DNA of 58,182 nt from Planctomycetaceae bacterium (GTDB lineage: Bacteria > Planctomycetota > Planctomycetia > Pirellulales > Thermoguttaceae), in NCBI GenBank assembly GCA_009778035.1, contig WRKP01000010.1, forward strand, positions 1 to 58,182, written 5' to 3'. This document shows positions 8,168 through 16,500 of the stretch, in pieces (the first letter of the stretch is position 1; each line of letters begins with the position of its first letter). A model generated the notes under the pieces. It did not search any database. It had not been told where the DNA came from and saw nothing but the letters and a program-made list of their open reading frames with translations. The position numbers and the translations under genes are program-made.

Positions 8168-8746
8168 GTGAAACTTTTAACCTATCCGCATCCGGCCCTG
8201 AAGCATAAATGCAAGCCGCTCCAAAGAATCAACCAAGAACTTCGGGACATCGTGGCGGAAATGTTTGAAGTGATGTACGCTTCCGGCGGAGTCGGACTGG
8301 CCGCCAGTCAAGTCGGACTGCCTTTTCGCCTGTTTATCATCAATCAGACCGGGAAAAAAGAAGAAAAAGAACAAGAATACGTTCTCATCAATCCCGTCAT
8401 TCTCAAAAAAAACGGCAATGTTGCCGACAACGAAGGGTGTTTGAGTTTTCCCGACATTCATTCCGACGTCGTCCGGGCCGAAACGATTGAAGTGGAATCG
8501 ATTTCCCTGACCGGCGAAGTGCAACTGTTTACCTGGAAGGATCGCCTTGCCCGAATCGTCCAGCATGAAATGGATCATCTCAACGGAATATGCTTTGTTG
8601 ACCGTTTGGCCTCGACGGCTAAACTCGAAATTAAACCGGAATTGGAAGATTTGAACACCTTATTTGAGAGCAATCAGCGGCTCGGTTTCGACCAGACCGA
8701 TGCCGTTTTGCGAGAAATGGCGGAGTACGAACGGAAATTTTGCTGA
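8168..8746 (+). CDS. def: peptide deformylase
   Basis: The enzyme removes the formyl group from new polypeptides, using a metal held by one Cys and two His. All three signatures are present: GVGLAASQVG (about residue 42), EGCLSFP (about 90, metal Cys) and HEMDHLNG (about 132, metal His pair and catalytic Glu). The GTG at 8168 gives KLLTYPHPAL, the normal start; an ATG at 8144 adds eight residues that do not look conserved. The protein is 192 residues and cytosolic. It is divergent from the sugar operon and usually pairs with methionyl-tRNA formyltransferase, which is not in the window. Confidence 0.93.
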   Translation: MKLLTYPHPALKHKCKPLQRINQELRDIVAEMFEVMYASGGVGLAASQVGLPFRLFIINQTGKKEEKEQEYVLINPVILKKNGNVADNEGCLSFPDIHSDVVRAETIEVESISLTGEVQLFTWKDRLARIVQHEMDHLNGICFVDRLASTAKLEIKPELEDLNTLFESNQRLGFDQTDAVLREMAEYERKFC

Positions 8747-8789
8747 AAGGGGGGAAGGAGATCAGATTTGTTCGTAAACCCTGACAATC

Positions 8790-8867
8790 GTCATTCCGGC
8801 GCAAGCCGGAATCCAGACATTGCGTGTGATGCCAGTTCCTCTGGGTTCCGGCTTGCGCCGGAATGAC
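8790..8867. repeat. palindromic repeat core between def and rsmD
   Basis: Opens GTCATTCCGGCGCAAGCCGG and closes GGCTTGCGCCGGAATGAC, with a 40 bp centre containing ATCCAGACATTG. It lies between two convergent genes. Confidence 0.8.
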
Positions 8868-8885
8868 CGTTTCCCCACAAGGCTA

Positions 8886-9602
8886 TTATTCCCGACTGAA
8901 AATCGCAATGACGGCTGGCGGATAGGAACGAATCCGCTTCGCGTCGGGCACACGCGGCAATAATGCTAAATCGAACTGCTCATCCGCCTCTATCACAAAA
9001 AGCGACTCGACCGGAGCAACTTCATAGAGCCGATGCAGCATTGCCAACATTTCTTCCCGTCGGGAGGCATAAAACTCGTAAGGCGGGGAGCAAAAAATGA
9101 TCCAAGGCGATTCCTTCGGGGGGTGTTCGGCATCGTTTTTGACCCAAAAAAACGCATCCGTCTTGCATAAATTGCAAATCGGCAACAGATTCAAGGCTTC
9201 GAGATTTTTTTTGAGCATTGATGCCGTCGGCAAATGAAGTTCGATGACCGTTGCCGATGTTGCCCCTCGGCTGATGGCTTCAATCGCCATCGCGCCGGTT
9301 CCACCGAAGAGGTCAATCGCGTGCATTCCCTTGATGGCGGGGCCGATGAGATTGAAGACGGCTTCGCGAACTCGGTCTTTCATTGGCCGCACCCGGTTAT
9401 CACCGGTATATTGCAACTTGCTTCCGCGAAATTTCCCGCCGATAATTCGCAGCCCAACCGGTTCCTTTGCACCGGGCTCGCTGCCGACGTTGCGTGGAGC
9501 GTGCCGGTTCTGCGTTTTCGGCTGCGGCTTATTGGGTTTGGCAATGTCGAAAACGGTTATTTCGGAGTCGAGGGTATCAGAGTGTTTGGCTTGTTTTTTC
9601 AC
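8886..9602 (-). CDS. rsmD: 16S rRNA (guanine966-N2)-methyltransferase
   Basis: RsmD methylates G966 of 16S rRNA in the small subunit, using S-adenosylmethionine. The conserved N-terminus LRIIGGKFRGSKL starts near residue 51. It is followed by RPMKDRVREAVFNLI, the SAM-binding DLFGGTGAMAIEAISRGA (about 97) and the catalytic-type SPPY (about 164, in place of the usual DPPY). A basic, low-complexity N-terminal tail of about 45 residues (KPNKPQPKTQNR) is unusual and may be disordered, or the true start may be further in. The start codon is GTG. It converges on def with a repeat between. Confidence 0.88.
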   Translation of the reverse strand: MKKQAKHSDTLDSEITVFDIAKPNKPQPKTQNRHAPRNVGSEPGAKEPVGLRIIGGKFRGSKLQYTGDNRVRPMKDRVREAVFNLIGPAIKGMHAIDLFGGTGAMAIEAISRGATSATVIELHLPTASMLKKNLEALNLLPICNLCKTDAFFWVKNDAEHPPKESPWIIFCSPPYEFYASRREEMLAMLHRLYEVAPVESLFVIEADEQFDLALLPRVPDAKRIRSYPPAVIAIFSRE

Positions 9603-9681
9603 GATTTGCTTTGTTTAACATGCCATATATCGGCTGTCCAATTTGCGGGTTCAAACTTCACAACGACGGGAGTGCCCTCCC

Positions 9682-9870
9682 TTAGTACATATTTCAAATT
9701 ACTCTGGACAAAAAGCCGTCATCCCGGCACACACTTTGTCACCCCGGCGCACACATTGTCATCCCGGCGCAGGCCGGGATCCAGACATTGCGTGCGATGC
9801 CAGTTCCCCTGGATTCCGGCTTGCGCCGGAATGACGAAAACGCATCCAGAGAATTTGAAACTCGCTCTAG
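9682..9870. repeat. MITE-like palindromic repeat element with extra tandem half-copies
   Basis: The left arm TTAGTACATATTTCAAATTA and right arm GAATTTGAAACTCGCTCTAG flank a full core (9758-9835). Before the core, two partial copies of the left core start (about 9718-9757) each read GTCAYCCCGGC followed by ACACAYT. They give a tandem array of about 20 bp units that looks like unequal replication slippage. Confidence 0.75.
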
Positions 9871-9881
9871 TGCATCGGCAC

Positions 9882-11006
9882 TTACTGCTCGCCGAAGTGC
9901 CGATTGTCAAATTCCTCCTGCGCCTTCAGATCGCTCCACCGCCGAAGTTCCGAATTGTTGCTCCCGAGTGTCCAATCGACAGGAGTTGCGTCGAATTCCG
10001 GCAAATTTTCGCCGAGTTTATCGCGGTTTTCCATATACCACTCTCCCCACGCCTGGGCATCGTTGCCGAAGTTTTGTCCCGTCAGACGAACCAGCGAAAC
10101 CTGTGCATCCAAGCGTGTGTTCATGTTGAAATGGTAGACCAGCGGAATCAATTCCGGTATCGCTGCCGGATTGCCGAGCATTCCCAATGCCTTGGTCGCA
10201 TAATGCCGATGAGCATTATCTTTGATAACCTTCTCGGCAGCAATTTTAACGAGCGGTTGCAATGCCTTGTCGCTTTTGATCATTGCCAAACCCAAAATCG
10301 CTTCCATGTAGGGCGTAACCCTGTTGAATCCAGGATGTCCCGGCTCCGGTTTTGCCAGTTCTTCGAGCCAGCGTTGTTCAAACGCGTCGCGGTCATTGCC
10401 GACATCGTAATCCTCTGGATCGTAAGCGTAGGCGAAGAGACTTTCGTCCCATTGGACGTATCGTTTTTGCAGTCCGGTCAGTTTTTGATACCAGTCGGAC
10501 TGTTCGATTTCGGGCATTCGCGGGCTGGGCAGCGACTCCTGCGGCGTTTTTTCATACGCATCGAACATTTCCTGCGTCAGTCGTTCCGTCCTGATGTATT
10601 CAAATTGCGGAATGGATTCAATCATTTTTTTGAACCCATCCGGCGTGGATGTCAGGAAGTATGCAATCAACTTGCCATCCTCCATTTTGGGCCGGAAATA
10701 ACTCGAACGAACGCCGAATTCTGCGTGTTTAGGATTCGCGAGATTTAGATAATCCATTCCATTTCGCGGACTGAAGTCCCCTGTTGGCCCGAAAACGATC
10801 ATATGCGTCATGGTGCCTGCCAGTGTAGCAACGCCGTCGGATGCGACTTCACCATTGGCGTTTCTGTCCTGGCAAAATGCTGAGGCAACGCTGACGAGCA
10901 ATGCGGCCGTCAAGATCAATGCCGTCCAGGCCTGCGAACTCGCGAGCCTCCTTCGCTTACGCAATGGACTTTGGATTTGTTCGATGCGTTTCTCGAATCT
11001 GCTCAT
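9882..11006 (-). CDS. membrane-anchored or secreted HEAT-repeat protein of unknown function
   Basis: The 374 residues start at the ATG at 11006 (MSRFEKRIEQIQ), chosen because AAAAGGAG precedes it; longer in-frame starts run into the divergent promoter region. A basic stretch RKRRR precedes one hydrophobic helix (about 27-46) and a signal-type cleavage region A-S-A-F-C-Q. The middle part has no domain I know. The C-terminal third has armadillo/HEAT-like helices (AMIKSDKALQPLVKIAAEKV, KALGMLGNPAAIPELIPLVY). This layout is common in planctomycete periplasmic proteins and gives no clear activity. It has its own promoter. Confidence 0.6.
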   Translation of the reverse strand: MSRFEKRIEQIQSPLRKRRRLASSQAWTALILTAALLVSVASAFCQDRNANGEVASDGVATLAGTMTHMIVFGPTGDFSPRNGMDYLNLANPKHAEFGVRSSYFRPKMEDGKLIAYFLTSTPDGFKKMIESIPQFEYIRTERLTQEMFDAYEKTPQESLPSPRMPEIEQSDWYQKLTGLQKRYVQWDESLFAYAYDPEDYDVGNDRDAFEQRWLEELAKPEPGHPGFNRVTPYMEAILGLAMIKSDKALQPLVKIAAEKVIKDNAHRHYATKALGMLGNPAAIPELIPLVYHFNMNTRLDAQVSLVRLTGQNFGNDAQAWGEWYMENRDKLGENLPEFDATPVDWTLGSNNSELRRWSDLKAQEEFDNRHFGEQ

Positions 11007-11045
11007 TTTTAGAACTCCTTTTGTGAAAATGGCCAAAGTAGCTGG

Positions 11046-11074
11046 ATTATAACATATGCCGTGTCCGATTGCAA
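11046..11074 (-). promoter_or_regulatory. promoter of the HEAT-repeat protein gene
   Basis: On the minus strand, TTGCAA (11074-11069), a 17 bp spacer and a perfect TATAAT (11051-11046). Confidence 0.65.
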
Positions 11075-11098
11075 TTGCAATATAGACACCCATTTCGA

Positions 11099-11127
11099 TT
11101 GTCATAGTTGCTCTGCCATGGTAAAAT
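11099..11127 (+). promoter_or_regulatory. promoter at the left end of the NRPS locus
   Basis: TTGTCA (11099-11104), a 17 bp spacer and TAAAAT (11122-11127) lie 70 bp before the adenylate-forming enzyme. It is back-to-back with the promoter at 11046-11074. Confidence 0.65.
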
Positions 11128-11197
11128 GTCCAGCGGCGGTGTCCCGTACTCGGCCCGCCGCCGTTGCTCACCAAACGCTTTCAGAAAAAAACTCCAC

Positions 11198-12574
11198 ATG
11201 CCGCATACTATCTCTTTCGAGCAAGCCGATAAACTCGTCGGTGAGGCTACGTTTCTAGACCGGAAACAACTCGAAACATTGCAGCAGGAACGACTCTGGG
11301 AAATCCTCCACTACGCAAGAACGCATTCCCCCTATTTCAAGGAAAAATACAGCGATTTGCCGGAACGCCCGAATCTGGCAGAGATTCCCGTTTCGTTCCG
11401 CTCGGAACTGGCCGCTCGATTTGATGATTGGGTTACCGATCCTGAAGTGAAACGCAGCGAAATGCAGGCATTCGTTTCGGATTTCGCGAACCTCGGCAAG
11501 AAGTATCGGGATCGTTATGCCGCCCTGACAACGTCTGGCACGACGAGCGAGCCGTTGATGCTGCTTCGCGACGACCGGCACGGTGCCGTCAACGGGGCTT
11601 TGCTGAAGCATCGTTATCTCGGCGGTCCCAGCCTGAAACATGTGAAGGGATTGAAAGACCTCGTTGACACGAAGGTATGCGCAATTATTTCCAACAAGGG
11701 ATTTCACTCCGCTTACCTTTCGTTTTGCCGAATGCAGGCACAATTTCAAGCGTTAGGCAAGGAATCTCGCATTCGCCTTATTCCGGTCGATTCTCCATTC
11801 GACGACATGATAAGCCAATTGAACGAATTCCAACCGGAGATGATTGCCTGCTATCCGTCGGCACTGATTACACTCGTTCCGGCAAAGCAGGCTGGTATCC
11901 TTGATATTTCTCCGCAATACATCGCTTGCTCGGCGGAACAACTTTCCGATACCAATCGGCAGTTGTTGAGCAAAACCTTCGGTTGCCCGGTTTTGAACAA
12001 CTATTGCAGTTCCGAAGGAGGAGAAATCGCGATGAGTTGTCCCGAAGGTCATTTGCACGTCAATATCGACTGGGTTATCCTCGAGCCGGTCGACGAAAAT
12101 AATCATCCCGTGCCGCCGGGAACGCAATCCAACGGCGTTTTATTGACGAACCTTGCCAATTTTGTACAGCCCGTTATCCGGTATCGCCTTACCGATAGGG
12201 TAACTTGGCATGACGAGCCTTGCCCTTGCGGTCTGAAATTGCCGTTTATTGAACTGCAAGGCAGGGAAGAAGATATTTTGACTTTTGGAAGCCTTAACCG
12301 ACAGGTTCCGATTTCGCCGATAGTGATGTTGCTTGCCACCCTCGATACCGAAGGGTGCAATGGTGCTCAGTTTATCCAACGCGCTCCCGACAAACTGGAA
12401 GTCCGCTGGGATGTTAAGTATGGAGCCGAACGCAATGCCGTTGGGGAAAAACTGAAACAATATATCCAAAGTGTGTTTGAGGGCAATTCGCTGAGCGTTG
12501 AAGTCATTCTTTCCGAAGAACCGTTTATCCGTACGAAAGGCGGCAAGTATCGTGCGGTTTTTCGGGAATTTTGA
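11198..12574 (+). CDS. PaaK/CapK-like adenylate-forming enzyme (phenylacetate-CoA ligase / coenzyme F390 synthetase-like)
   Basis: The 458 residues start at the ATG at 11198 (MPHTISFEQADKL). The fold is that of ANL-superfamily enzymes that activate a carboxylic acid as an acyl-adenylate. Motifs are the nucleotide loop TTSGTTSEPL (about residue 112), NNYCSSEGGE (about 267) and the hinge-type RYRLTDRV (about 328). CPCG (about 343) is typical of the PaaK/F390 synthetase group. An earlier ATG at 11108 lies within the promoter region and is rejected. The gene heads the locus that contains the NRPS, in the same direction. It may activate an acyl starter for the first condensation domain, but nothing in the sequence proves that. 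Confidence 0.75.
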   Translation: MPHTISFEQADKLVGEATFLDRKQLETLQQERLWEILHYARTHSPYFKEKYSDLPERPNLAEIPVSFRSELAARFDDWVTDPEVKRSEMQAFVSDFANLGKKYRDRYAALTTSGTTSEPLMLLRDDRHGAVNGALLKHRYLGGPSLKHVKGLKDLVDTKVCAIISNKGFHSAYLSFCRMQAQFQALGKESRIRLIPVDSPFDDMISQLNEFQPEMIACYPSALITLVPAKQAGILDISPQYIACSAEQLSDTNRQLLSKTFGCPVLNNYCSSEGGEIAMSCPEGHLHVNIDWVILEPVDENNHPVPPGTQSNGVLLTNLANFVQPVIRYRLTDRVTWHDEPCPCGLKLPFIELQGREEDILTFGSLNRQVPISPIVMLLATLDTEGCNGAQFIQRAPDKLEVRWDVKYGAERNAVGEKLKQYIQSVFEGNSLSVEVILSEEPFIRTKGGKYRAVFREF

Positions 12575-12651
12575 CATCAAAATTTGAGAACGCCGAAAAA
12601 TCGCCTTGTGGTCTGCTCGGCAAACATTAACCCCTTAACCCGTGTAAAATC

Positions 12652-13449
12652 ATGACGAAGAAAATCACTTTCCTTCTGGTCTGCTTGCTTGCACTGCCGA
12701 TTGCCGCCGAGCAAGCCCCACCGCCGGAAGCCGAACGCAAACCCGGCGACCGTATAGAGTTGAAAATCAACGACGTGGAATACGCATTCCGTTGGTGTCC
12801 GCCGGGTAATTTTATGATGGGCAATGAGCCGGGAGAGGTGTCCGTAACGCTATCCCGCGGTTTTTGGATGCTGGAAACGGAAGTAACGCAGGGCATGTGG
12901 GAAAGCGTGATGGGAAACAATCCGAGCAGCAACAAGGGACCTAATCTGCCCGTAACAGATGTTTCCTGGAACGATTGTCAGGAATTTATCGCGAAATTGA
13001 ATGCGGAACTAAAGAGCGGGGGACGTCAGTCCCCCGGTGGAACCGCTCTTGGTGATGGGTATAAATTTTCCTTGCCAACGGAGGCCCAATGGGAATATGC
13101 CTGCCGGGCGGGCACGACGACGGCGTATCATTTTGGCGACACGCTGACGCAGCAACAGGCAAACTTTGGGAGCCGTCAGACGCGTGATGTGGGCAGTTAT
13201 CCTGCGAATGCTTGGGGATTGAAGGACATGCATGGCAATGTTTGGGAATGGTGTTTGGATTGGATTGATTATTATCCCAGGGGTGCGGTAACGGACCCAA
13301 CGGGGCCTGACAGGGGCTCGAATCGGGTGCTTCGTGGCGGGAGTTGGTACTACGCTGCCGAGGCTTGCCGGTCAGCGGTTCAGGGCAGCTACGCTCCGGC
13401 GCACCAGAACGATCGCATTGGCCTCCGTCTGGCCTTGGTTTTGGAGTAG
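12652..13449 (+). CDS. secreted SUMF1/formylglycine-generating-enzyme-like domain protein
   Basis: The 265 residues begin with a signal peptide (MTKKITFLLVCLLALPIAAE). The FGE-sulfatase domain follows: FRWCPPGNFMMG, ETEVTQGMWESVMG, PVTDVSWNDCQEFI, LPTEAQWEYACRAGTTTAY, DMHGNVWEWCLDW and RVLRGGSWYY. The active-site pair of cysteines of true formylglycine-generating enzymes (C-x4-C after RGGSW) is not complete: the first position is Tyr and only the second Cys remains. A sulfatase-activating role is therefore doubtful. Such proteins are very common in planctomycetes. A GC palindrome is inserted in frame at 13012-13050. The gene lies 67 bp before the NRPS, but the NRPS has its own promoter, so the link may be positional only. 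Confidence 0.8.
   Translation: MTKKITFLLVCLLALPIAAEQAPPPEAERKPGDRIELKINDVEYAFRWCPPGNFMMGNEPGEVSVTLSRGFWMLETEVTQGMWESVMGNNPSSNKGPNLPVTDVSWNDCQEFIAKLNAELKSGGRQSPGGTALGDGYKFSLPTEAQWEYACRAGTTTAYHFGDTLTQQQANFGSRQTRDVGSYPANAWGLKDMHGNVWEWCLDWIDYYPRGAVTDPTGPDRGSNRVLRGGSWYYAAEACRSAVQGSYAPAHQNDRIGLRLALVLE
13012..13050. repeat. GC palindrome inserted in frame inside the SUMF1-domain gene
   Basis: Nested inverted repeats: AAGAGCGG (13012-13019) with CCGCTCTT (13043-13050), and GGGGGAC (13018-13024) with GTCCCCC (13029-13035). The 39 bp equal 13 codons. They encode S-G-G-R-Q-S-P-G-G-T-A within a loop between two conserved parts of the domain. Confidence 0.65.
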
Positions 13450-13479
13450 AGTTCGCCGCGATGCGGCAGACTCCCCTGA

Positions 13480-13508
13480 TTGACCGCACTAGCAATATCA
13501 ACTATTCT
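13480..13508 (+). promoter_or_regulatory. promoter of the NRPS gene; predicts a nearly leaderless transcript
   Basis: TTGACC (13480-13485), a 17 bp spacer and TATTCT (13503-13508). The expected transcription start is at about 13515, only one or two bases before the ATG at 13517. There is no Shine-Dalgarno sequence. Confidence 0.65.
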
Positions 13509-13516
13509 GTTCATTC

Positions 13517-16500
13517 ATGTATCCATTGCTTCCCCAGCGTTCTGAAAAACGGGATTTCTACCCGCTGACGCAAAACCAACTCGGCGTGTACATCGGTTGC
13601 GAAAAAGAGCCGGATTCGCTGATTTATAACCTTCCGTTTTTCCTGGAATTCAATCCGCAGACGGATGCCGGTCGGCTACACGAAGCGTTTCGCCGGGTAA
13701 TTGAAGCCCATCCCTACGTGAAAACCCGGCTGGCAAGAAAAGACGGCGAAATCGTCCAAACCCGGCGGGACAGCGACCCCGTCGAAATCTCCATACAGGA
13801 GTGTTCGGAAGAGGTGTTTATGGAACGAAAACGCCGTTTTGCCCGGCCTTTCGACTTGTTTGGGGAATCTTTGTATCGTATCGAAATTTTCAAGACGCCG
13901 GGCAACCTTTATGTGCTGCTTGACTTTCACCATCTCATTTTTGACGGCTTTTCGGCAACGCTCCTTTTGCGGGACCTCGTGGCGGCATACAAAAATGAAG
14001 AATTGACGGCAGAAGATTTTACGGCCTTCGACCACGCGGCAGCGGAACGGGAGGAATTGTCCGGCAATGCGTTCGAGGCGGCAAAACAGTTCTTTCTCCA
14101 AAAATTGGGGGGCCAAAAATTGGGGGATGGAGAAAATGCCACTTCGCTTTACCCTGACAAGGCGGGGGAAAATGGGATCACGCGGTACGCCTCGCGGATG
14201 ATGGACCGTGCCCGATGTAAAAATACGGCAAAAGTGCTCGGCGTCTCGTACACCAACATGTTCCTTGCTGCCGTTTCTTTGGTACTCAGCCGGTTCGCTC
14301 GAACGAATAATGTCCGCTTCGCCACCGTCCGCAACGGACGCAGCGATGCACACCTGCAAAATTGTTTCGGCATGTTCGTCAAGACGCTTCCGGCAGTGTT
14401 TGACGTTGCTCCCCAACAAACGGTAACGGAATTTGTGCAGCAAACACAGGCGGCGATGCTTGAAATTTTGGCTCACCAGGCATTTCCGTATGTCAATATC
14501 GTGTCGGATTTCGGATTCCGCCCGCAAATACTGTTCGCATTTCAAGGCGGAATCAATACCGAACAGGAAATGGAGGGGCAAAACATTTCGCTTCGGGAAT
14601 TGACCGGAGGAATCCAAAAATTTTCCATTGATCTCAAAGTCTGGGAAGCAGGGATGAATTACAGGCTGACGGCGGAGTATGATGGTGCCCAATTTCACGA
14701 GTCCACAATAACAGCACTCATCGAGTGTATCGCTCACGTCGCGGAAAATCTTGCGGACTGGCGTGATCTCCGCCTGGAAGAGTTATCAGTGAAGAGTCCT
14801 GCTCAAGCCGAGCGTGTCGCCGCTTTTTCAGGTAGTATTGCCGATACCGGCGGCGATACGGTCGTCAGTCTGTTTGAAAAACAGGTTGCCGAAACGCCGG
14901 ACGCGATTGCACTCATTGCAACCGATGCAACGCTGACCTATGCAGAACTGAATGCAAGAGCGAATCGCTTGGCAAACGAATTGATCCGGCATGGCATCAA
15001 GGTGGAGGATAAAGTGGCCTTCGTTCTTCACCGGGATAGCCGGGCCACAGTGGCGACCTACGGTATCCTGAAAGCGGGAGCGGCGTTTATCCCGATTGAT
15101 CCCGAATTCCCGTTGGGCCGTATTACCCATTACGTGACCGACAGCGAGGCAAAGTTTACGCTGACCGACCATCGTTACAAGCAGGATTACACCAATTCCC
15201 TGGACATCGACGATCTTCTTGCCGAAGGGATGAACGAAGCGAATCCGAATCTGCCGCTTACCGAACGCAATTTGTTTTGCATTCTGTACACATCGGGCTC
15301 GACCGGCATTCCCAAAGGCGCACAACTGGAGCATCGGGGGCTGGTCTCTTTCTCCCGGAACAGTCCCGAAAATATCTGTATCGCCAAAGCGTTGGAAATG
15401 CAAGCGAATGTCGCCTGCATTTCGACGCTGTCGTTCGATGCCTCGCTCATCGCCCCTTTGACCTGCCACATCAATGGCAAGTGCCACATCCTCGCCAGTG
15501 ATGAGGAGTCCAAAAACCCGATTCCTATGGCGGAACTGTTCCAGCGGACGAAGACCGAGTGTCTATTCAGCACGAATACGCGGATGATGGATTATCTCGA
15601 TAGTCCCGAATTACAAAAAGCGATTGCGGATGTCAAAATCATTATGCTTGGTGGCGAAAAGTTCACCGCCGCTAATTATGAAAAGTTGCGGCGATACACC
15701 AATGCCCTGATATTGAACGGCTATGGTCCGACGGAAACCTGTATCTTCAGCAACAACAGGATCATGACCGATCCGCAGAATTTGACGGTCGGCAAGCCGC
15801 TTTTTAATGTGGTGGAAATCATCACGGACAATGCCGGTCAGCCGCTCCCCATCGGGGCGGTCGGGGAACTTTGGATCGGCGGCCCCCGAGTCTCCCGGGG
15901 ATACCTGAACCGGCCTGAACTCAACGCAGAGCGGTTCGTAGAACGCGACGGGATCCCCTTTTACAAGACGGGCGACCTGGCAAAGTGGACAGATGACGGC
16001 GAAGTGCTTATTCTCGGACGCAATGACAATCAAGTCAAGTTGCGAGGCCTGCGGATTGAATTGGGGGAAATCGAGTCCGCACTCTCAGCGGTTGCTGGCA
16101 TCAAACAGTGTGCGGTCTTGGTTCGTAAAGACCGGGGACAAGACCGGCTATGCGCGTGGTTCACGGCGGATCGAGCCATCAGTGCCGGGGAACTGCAGGA
16201 TGCACTCTCAAAAAATCTGACTGATTACATGGTGCCTACTGCGTATATGCAACTGGCCGAAATGCCGCATACGCCGAACGGCAAACTGGATACGAAGGCA
16301 CTCCCGCAAATCGAGTACCATGCTGGCCCGATTAAGGAACCGAGCACCGATTTGCAGCATCTCATCGCCCGGATCGCCGCCGAAATCATCGGCATTCCCG
16401 ACGAGGAATTGAGCGTTGATGCCAGTCTTGTCGCAGCCGGAATGAGTTCGCTTTCCGCTATCAAAATCGCGGCCCAACTTTCCCGGGAAACGAGCCGTAC

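Noticed and set aside
12652-13449. Calling the SUMF1-domain protein a true formylglycine-generating enzyme that activates sulfatases
   Set aside because: The first of the two active-site cysteines after RGGSW is missing, and no sulfatase gene is in the window.
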